Assembly (NCBI GenBank): GCA_009761415.1
Contig: QUOL01000010.1
Location: 1,240,001-1,304,000, forward strand
Length of the DNA stretch: 64,000 nucleotides
Direction of reading: 5' to 3'
Origin: Sarcomyxa edulis
Lineage: Eukaryota > Basidiomycota > Agaricomycetes > Agaricales > Mycenaceae
Shown: piece by piece, positions 58,078 to 64,000 of the stretch
Layout: each line of letters starts with the position of its first letter
How positions within the stretch are numbered: the stretch's first letter is position 1
Notes under the pieces: generated by a model
Told to the model about the DNA's origin: nothing
What the model saw: the letters and a program-made list of their open reading frames with translations, nothing else
Databases searched by the model: none
Made by a program: the position numbers and the translations under genes

Positions 58078-61003
58078 CTACGACAGTCCCACCCCAAGAG
58101 GATCTGTATCAGACGATAGAATCGACGGAGCCGTGGGGGTCAACGATGACGAACTCGGCTCCGGTGGTGTATAAGCAGAGCGGTGAGGTGGATGTGCAAT
58201 AGTAGGATCTGCAGGCAGATTACTGGATGACGCCGGTGCGTCTGATAGACCTGGTAGAGGCTCAACTATCGGAAGTGTACGCCACGGATTGTCGGATGAG
58301 TCGATGGGCGTGATTGGCCGAGATCTCGTTGTAATCCACGGATTCTGTTCTACGAAGACACTGGGGGTGCCTGGCGTTGATCTTGTTGGTCGTGGTTTGA
58401 GGGAATCCTCTCCCCAGGCACTGAGATGTTTACGATGTTGCAACTCTCCGTCGGTGGGCTCGGTATTTCGGAGGTCTTTAGCGACACCCACATACGCCTC
58501 TTGTACGACAGAGAGAGCTGCAGATGCATTGGACGAGAGTTTACCCCATACCGACTTCACCCCACTACTGGCAAAAAAGTCTGGAGGTTTACTGGTGCGT
58601 GATCGGTTCAGCGATGATGTGCTATCAGCGGTATGGGCCGCGGGGGAAGTTGGGCGCAACGAGAACGTTGAGGAGGAGGATGGAAACGGTTCGAAATTGT
58701 CTTCTCGAGGTGCTGAAGGTCTTTTCGAAACTTCAGGAAGTGAAGTCGACAATTCCCGGGGGCTAGTCGCCAGAGAAGGTGATATACTTCTCGGGGTGGG
58801 AGATAATGGTAACAAACTCGCTGAACGAATCGGTGCCGGTGATAGCGGTGTGGGTGAAGGCGGAATGGGTGTAAGGGTGCCAGAGCGCTGTATGGCAGGA
58901 TCGTTTTCGATTCCTCCAGCGCGTACAATGATCTCCGGTGTGGGAATCTGAGTGGCAATTACAATCCTTCCATTCATTTCCTCGTCTGTCCGACCATACA
59001 ACTCGTTCCAGAACCGCACGTCTTTCGGGTTTGGGAACAAAACCCCCATATCAGCCTTCGCCACTCGACTAGTGGGATCATCCAAGGAGGGATCATACGT
59101 AGGGTTCAGATTTTGTTCCATCTCCGAAGGAGAATTGAAGAAATCCCAAACGCTGACAGTACGATCGCAAGGTGGAGGACCACCATCTCCAACACGACGC
59201 TCGCGCTCGCTGTTGAATAGGAATGTGCCGAATTGACACGAGTAAAGGTGGTAGTATAGCTGTTTCAGATACCGCTGATTGAATTCGAAGCGCTCAGGGT
59301 ATTGCCGTTGAACCTGCTGGACAGTCTCTAAGAATTGATGGAAGACAGGGCTTGTCTCCTTGACGTGTTGCTGTGATACAAATCGATTTTGAACGGATGC
59401 CAGGAACGCCTGGGCGGCATCAGTGCTACCCCCTGCGCTCGAGGTGTCTGCGGGAGACAAGAAGAATTTCTCCGATGATAGATGGCCACATCGATCTAAA
59501 AACTTGTGACCGTAGGAAAGCCAGTCCTTTTCAACCAAAATTTGGAATCCACGAATAGTTCTGTAGAAAGGGTCCAAACATAATTGTGCCATAGCTGAGA
59601 GTTGAGAAGTACGGTCCCAGCCATCGGAGCAATGGATGAGAACATGGGAAGAATTGACGTGCACATTCCTAGTAATGAGAACGGTGCCTTCCAATATCGC
59701 TGAGATGTGTCGCAACCAGCCTGACCGACGTAGTGCTTGCCTATCAAGGGTAGCAAGCCCAGGCACTTCGTCTGGGAGATCGATATTTATGCTGTTAAGC
59801 AGGCTATCAGCTTCCCGAAGTGCTTCCACAACTTTTCCAAGGGACTCTCTCATGACATGAATATGATCGATGCCCAAATATGCCTTTTTGCCCTCTCTGT
59901 AATGATCCATGTTCTCAGTACCTGCACCTTTGGCAGTATTGGCCACCGCGTTCGTCGTTGGTCTGGCGTCTATGATGAGGTTTGTGGAGGTCGCTCCATA
60001 AACAGGGCTGCTTGACGCGCGACTTTCTGGAGAATGGTGCGACTGAAAGATGGCTTCGATGAGCTTCTCATCTTGTATCGATCGATTTTGAGTCAGGCCG
60101 ACCATAGGTTGGCTAGAACGTGTTATGCTCCCCTATAGAACTAGAGTTCAATGGAAAGACATAGAGTCTAGGAGACAACTACATACGTAGTTCGCCCAGT
60201 GCAGGTAGCTCAGAACAGGTATTCGGCATTTGCTTCGATATTTTGCAGCATACTGCAAAGTAGTGTCACTGATCTTCGTTGGGACTACCAATCGGCTGGG
60301 ATAGGTTGGACAGAACTGGAATTACTATGGATCATCAGCAGCTCTCGAACTGTAGCACCATGAGTCTACCCACAGAGTAGTCCTTATTTATATCCGTGAA
60401 CCTCCAGGCTTTAGTGCGAGACCCGATGCCCATCCGTCCGAATTCCTCCCTAGGTGAATATAGGGACCATCCATCGGTCACAGGATATGGGGGGTTGGGG
60501 GTGTAGAAGAACGCATAGAGTTGATATACAGACGCTAAGGCCTCCGGAGTGAAAAAAACAGAATGAAACAGTAGGAATAAATAACGTACTTGCCACTGTG
60601 AGTTCTTTGACACTGTCAAACACGTCACTCGCATCGGTTTCACGCGTAAAGGAGAAAGAGAAGGTTTCAAAGGTTCGAGTATGGAGCATCAGGGGAGATT
60701 GTCCTTGTAACGTTTGCGGTTGTCGTGTTACGAGTGAGATAAGAGGATAAGGGACCTTGAAATCAGATATCAGAGACGACTACTATGATGAGATTATATC
60801 AGGCTCGCCCATAGTTCATCCTCTTTACCATCGTCGTACTGAAAAATGAGATGGTGTGCAGTTACATGGATGGTGCCTGGCAAAGTAACACCAGATTTAC
60901 TACACGAGACGTGTTCGACCTATATGAGCATGAGCATCAGATTCTTTCCCAATCAGCATACCATGAACTTGACAAGAACCTTGGAAACCTTTATTGAGTC
61001 CAT
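58078..61003 (-). CDS. Myotubularin-family phosphoinositide 3-phosphatase
   Basis: Starts at 61003 (MDSIKVSK). The PH-GRAM domain follows (KSGVTLPGTIHVTAHHLIFQ, then VPYPLISLVTRQPQT), then VYQLYAFFYTPNPPYPVTDG, TDINKDYSVCPTYPSRLVVP, QYAAKYRSKCRIPVLSYLHW and SITRSSQPMVGLTQNRS. The active site is IHCSDGWDRTSQ with the catalytic Cys and Arg intact, so this is an active-type member. Myotubularins remove the 3-phosphate from PI3P and PI(3,5)P2 on endosomes and vacuoles; budding yeast has one, Ymr1. The C-terminal 270 residues are disordered, Ser/Pro-rich and variable. The second intron (about 60814-60761) seems to use a GC donor, because only TGG|GC...AAG|GTC keeps the ELW-VPYP frame. Confidence 0.9.
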
Positions 61004-61236
61004 CGTTCACTCGAAGAATAACTGTGGATGATTGGGGAACCGAATGAGCCTGAGGTGACAAAGTACATAGTGTTGGTACTGTTTATTTCAGAGACTCTCG
61101 GGCTATCTACTGGATCGGTCATGGAGTATTATTGCAGTCCGTGTGTATCCCAGCACATCTTTATAAGTACATTATATGTACGAGCGAAAATCATTCCATC
61201 CCAAAATCCACGTGAAAAGAGAAAAAAACACTCGTT

Positions 61237-62203
61237 TCATAGCATCAACCCTGCGGTAAGACCGAGGATGGCAAGGATGCTGCTAGCACCACTGCCGCTC
61301 ATTCTCAGTGCACCGTTAGCAGCACCGGTCGACGATGCGCTCGCGGCACCAGAGCTGGTCGCAGTAGAGGTGGAGACAGTTGTGAATCCCGAAGTTGCAG
61401 CGCTAGCCCCACCAGCAGTTGTTGCGGCCGCCGCACCTGAACTACCTGCACTAGCGGCACTGACAGTAGCGGCGGTGCCTGCAGCAGAGCTCGCTGCACT
61501 TGCTGTTGTGTTGCCGGTGCCCATTGCATTCGCCTATGTATATATATATGAATAATCATCACTCACGATCAGGCTCAAGAAGACTTACCTGGAATTGAGC
61601 GAAAGTCTTCTCCGCGGTAGGGTTTACGGCAAACACCATTCCACCCTCACAATGCCTGCAGATGATCACAATGAACAAGGATCTCGCATAAGATAGTCAA
61701 AGTTGCGCAAACCCAGTTTGACGACAGAAGAACCACAGTGGTGCAGTGTCGTTGTCGAGGGTGAATGACCACTGGGGGACTTGACCGGTCGATGCATTGG
61801 CGGCTTGGAAACCGGAGTCGATACCTGACGCTACACAGGGAGCAGCGAAAGTCGACTGTGTTACCGTCTACAATGGAGACGAGCCAGTTTCAATGCGAGT
61901 CGATTGACAAACGAAGATGGACACGAACGTGGTTCTTTGCAAGGCTACACAAGATATGAGTACAAAGCCTTCGAGATAGATGGTGTGGACTCACAAGTTG
62001 AAAGCAATGGTATCGCCAACTTGGGCTGTGACACTGGAGATCGATATAGTTGTCAGTTTCTTCACAGATGCATTACAGACCCGGATTACTAACGAGGTTG
62101 GATCGTAAGTGATTCCGTTGTTTTCACCGACAGACACAGTGAAAGTGGTGGCATAGACAGCCCCGACGGGAATGAGAGCAGCAACAACGGCAGAGAAACG
62201 CAT
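61237..62203 (-). CDS. Cupredoxin-like, Ser/Ala-rich GPI-anchored extracellular protein
   Basis: Starts at 62203 with a signal peptide (MRFSAVVAALIPVGAVYA). A beta-rich domain follows (TTFTVSVGENNGITYDPTS; VTAQVGDTIAFNF; TQSTFAAPCVASGIDSG; QVPQWSFTL; LWFFCRQTGHCEGGMVFAVNP). The Cys, His and Met in FFC...HCEGGM are placed like the type-1 copper ligands of plastocyanin-related domains. After AEKTFAQFQ the protein becomes a Ser/Ala/Thr-rich tail (TASAASSAAGTAATVSAASA) and ends in a hydrophobic GPI-signal (SSILAILGLTAGLML). This is the fungal serine-rich cupredoxin family, of unclear function at the cell surface. A TATAAG lies at 62421-62426, about 220 bp upstream. Confidence 0.85.
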
Positions 62204-62850
62204 TTTGAAAGGATTAAGGAGTGATAAAGAAGGGTGCTACTGAAATTCTTGTGATGTAAGAATAAAGACGACGTCGAGCCTAGAGAAAGAGGGTTAGAGT
62301 AAGACCCAGAGAAAAGATAACAAGTATCCTCACCCTGCTCGTGGATGCTGCAACAAAGTGACCGGTGGTGGGACGAAGGGGGAAAGAACGAACACAGACA
62401 GATTATGTTTCGCTACGGTACTTATACCTGATAGAATTTCGTTCCCATGGCTCTGGAAGGAACCTGACAACCAGGTCTATATTTTTAGTTACCATCATTC
62501 GACGCGAAAATAACGCTAAGTAAGACGGAGGGGGGTTAGGCAGTCGACCATTTCGACAATGTATTGATGGAGGCTCAACTACAACTAGGCGAGCTTGCGA
62601 GCCTACGGAAGGAGTTCAGCAGGGGCTTGATAAGTGCCATGCGACTCTAAAGTGCGATACACGTGTTCTTGCTTCCAGGACCTTCGATGACCTTCCATGG
62701 TCCGTGCGAACTGAGAGGGAAGGAGCGCAGAGAAGCAAGGACACATCTCATTCCTTCTTCTCTTTTCCCTCTTCATTTTGCGCGACCGTTTCTCGCCAAA
62801 ATTTCAAATACTCACGAAAATCTTATCTAATCTCCGTAACTTCAACAATT
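62204..62850. promoter_or_regulatory. Intergenic region between the cupredoxin gene and the gag-like frame
   Basis: Divergent spacer of about 650 bp. It holds the TATAAG for the cupredoxin-like gene (minus strand, 62421-62426) and a TC-rich leader (CTTCTTCTCTTTTCCCTCTTCATT near 62753, typical of transcript starts) ahead of the gag-like ATG. Nothing else is assignable. Confidence 0.4.
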
Positions 62851-64000
62851 ATGTCGACTTCACGTCCCAATGGGGCTTCCGGCAAAACATTGAGACCCAG
62901 ATCGAACTCAATGACTAATCTTAACGGTTTTTCGGCTCCTTCGACTTTACGTCCTGCGGCCATTATTAGAACCAGGGAAGAGAAGATTATCGAGAACGCC
63001 TTACGCACTACTCGCAATGCAGCTCGAGCTGTTCGCAGAGCAGCCAAAGAAATAGGCGTCCCGAGAGATGAAGACTTATTTTTTATTCCTCCAGTAGGAG
63101 GATTCGGGAACACTCCTTTCGTTTTTAACGGCAATAATGGTCAAACATCCAGCTCGAGTCTTAATTCCATTCTAAATCCCGCGACTGCATCATCTTCTTC
63201 GACCACTTTCACTCCCACACTCAATCAGACTTATTCGGCCATCGCCGCTCACTCCCCCGGAACTCAGAAGAAAATATTCGATATTCTGGGTAATTCATTA
63301 AATTCACAACCCCCCGTAGAACCGATGGAAGAAGACAAGATATTCACGAAGAAACGCGAAACCGTCAAAGGAGAGAGCGTACTCGACACCATCCATCACG
63401 TCATCATCGATGCAGCCAAACAGGGCTTTTACGTTTCGCTATCATGCTTCACCATCGCTTCCACTAAAACTTTATTTTACAACCTCAGCTCTCTTCAGAT
63501 GAAGACAAGATATTTATCAAACAACACGAAAGTTAGCGTATACGATCTATCCGTTCTCGGCAACGAAGCCGATATGAACGTCAATCTCTTCCATGAAGCG
63601 TGGGCTTTATACTCCAAATACATCACTCAGACTTGTTCCCCCTCCATCGCGAAACGTTGGAATGTCGATCATTACAACTTTCTGCGTCGTCACGAGGTCG
63701 ATCATTTCAAAGCAGTTTTACAGTTCGATATCGAGATGCGCACTAAATATTTCTCTGATTTTCAAGAATTCGACGAGGACAGCTATTATCGTCGTTTCGA
63801 AGCTATCAAGTCTGACATCGCTAGAGCTGAAATGAAATTACAAATCAATCAGATAAGCGGTTCTTCTTCATCCTCAGGCCCTGATCGCAGGCCGCGGTCC
63901 AATTATCGGAAGGAGCCGTACGACGCCGGTAAGCGGGGCGAAAAGAGGAACGAAGAGATGGGAAGTGGGTCCTTTCGAGGAAGCACTCGGAGGAACGGTC
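62851..64000 (+). CDS. Retroelement gag-like protein (partial, runs off the window)
   Basis: An uninterrupted frame from the ATG at 62851 to the window end, at least 383 residues. It begins MSTSRPNGASGKTLRPRSNS. A helical basic stretch follows (NALRTTRNAARAVRRAAKEI), then a Ser/Thr/Asn/Pro-rich linker. The folded part carries VLDTIHHVIIDAAKQGFYVS, FHEAWALYSKYI, NVDHYNFLRRHEVDHFKAVL and DEDSYYRRFEAIKSDIARAE. The visible end is Arg/Gly/Ser-rich (PRSNYRKEP). Absence of introns over 1.15 kb, the intact long frame and this composition resemble Gag-like first ORFs of fungal retroelements (DIRS- or gypsy-type). No zinc knuckle is visible yet. It could also be an intron-free host gene. Confidence 0.5.
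   Translation, partial: MSTSRPNGASGKTLRPRSNSMTNLNGFSAPSTLRPAAIIRTREEKIIENALRTTRNAARAVRRAAKEIGVPRDEDLFFIPPVGGFGNTPFVFNGNNGQTSSSSLNSILNPATASSSSTTFTPTLNQTYSAIAAHSPGTQKKIFDILGNSLNSQPPVEPMEEDKIFTKKRETVKGESVLDTIHHVIIDAAKQGFYVSLSCFTIASTKTLFYNLSSLQMKTRYLSNNTKVSVYDLSVLGNEADMNVNLFHEAWALYSKYITQTCSPSIAKRWNVDHYNFLRRHEVDHFKAVLQFDIEMRTKYFSDFQEFDEDSYYRRFEAIKSDIARAEMKLQINQISGSSSSSGPDRRPRSNYRKEPYDAGKRGEKRNEEMGSGSFRGSTRRNG

Overview
The window is nuclear DNA of a filamentous basidiomycete, most likely an agaricomycete. The evidence is dense gene packing, many short GT-AG introns (about 45-60 nt), readable fungal orthologues (MIC19, DHX35, YJU2, MIS14, GAR1, PEX6, PCNA, UTP21, mS38, PNO1, ADE4), a glyoxal-oxidase-type copper radical oxidase, a cupredoxin-like GPI-anchored secreted protein, and Ty1/copia, hAT and mariner-like mobile DNA. 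Gene ends below come from splice-aware reading by eye. Exon borders were checked by reading-frame continuity, not by transcripts.

Layout. (1) 1-14.1 kb is a core-gene block: the 3' end of an unknown gene, MIC19, a DHX35-type DEAH helicase, the splicing factor YJU2, the kinetochore protein MIS14/NSL1, GAR1, a PhoD-like phosphatase and PEX6. (2) 14.2-43.2 kb is a transposon-rich accessory island. Two nearly full-length copia elements lie in opposite orientation (14195-19201 on +, 30168-35164 on -), with a deletion derivative (26589-27739) and LTR relics. Between and beside them are decayed or lineage-specific genes, a small family of non-autonomous hAT elements, a nested TE stack at 39.2-41.6 kb, a polypyrimidine tract, a mariner-like MITE and an intron-containing tRNA-Pro(CGG). 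(3) 43.4-62.2 kb is a second core block: PCNA, UTP21/WDR36, mS38, a DUF3835-type protein, PNO1, a glyoxal-oxidase-like enzyme, ADE4, a myotubularin phosphatase and a cupredoxin-like surface protein. (4) The right edge (62.85 kb onward) enters a retroelement-like gag reading frame that continues past the window.

Main observations. The outermost LTRs of the two opposed copia elements are identical over 238 bp, including a diagnostic 11-bp duplication, and both are flanked by GGCAA. This is the footprint expected if recombination between two inverted copies flipped the roughly 11 kb between them. Undoing the flip places the 5' half of an unknown gene (19202-19900, minus) beside a 3' half (35165-36227, plus) in a continuous frame. 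Both copia copies share one frameshift and one gag deletion, and carry a primer-binding site matching the anticodon region of initiator tRNA-Met. PCNA carries a charged insertion of about 130 residues in its second domain.

The core genes do not form a pathway cluster. Several of them (YJU2, GAR1, UTP21, PNO1, DHX35) act in RNA processing or ribosome assembly, but they are interleaved with unrelated genes on both strands.
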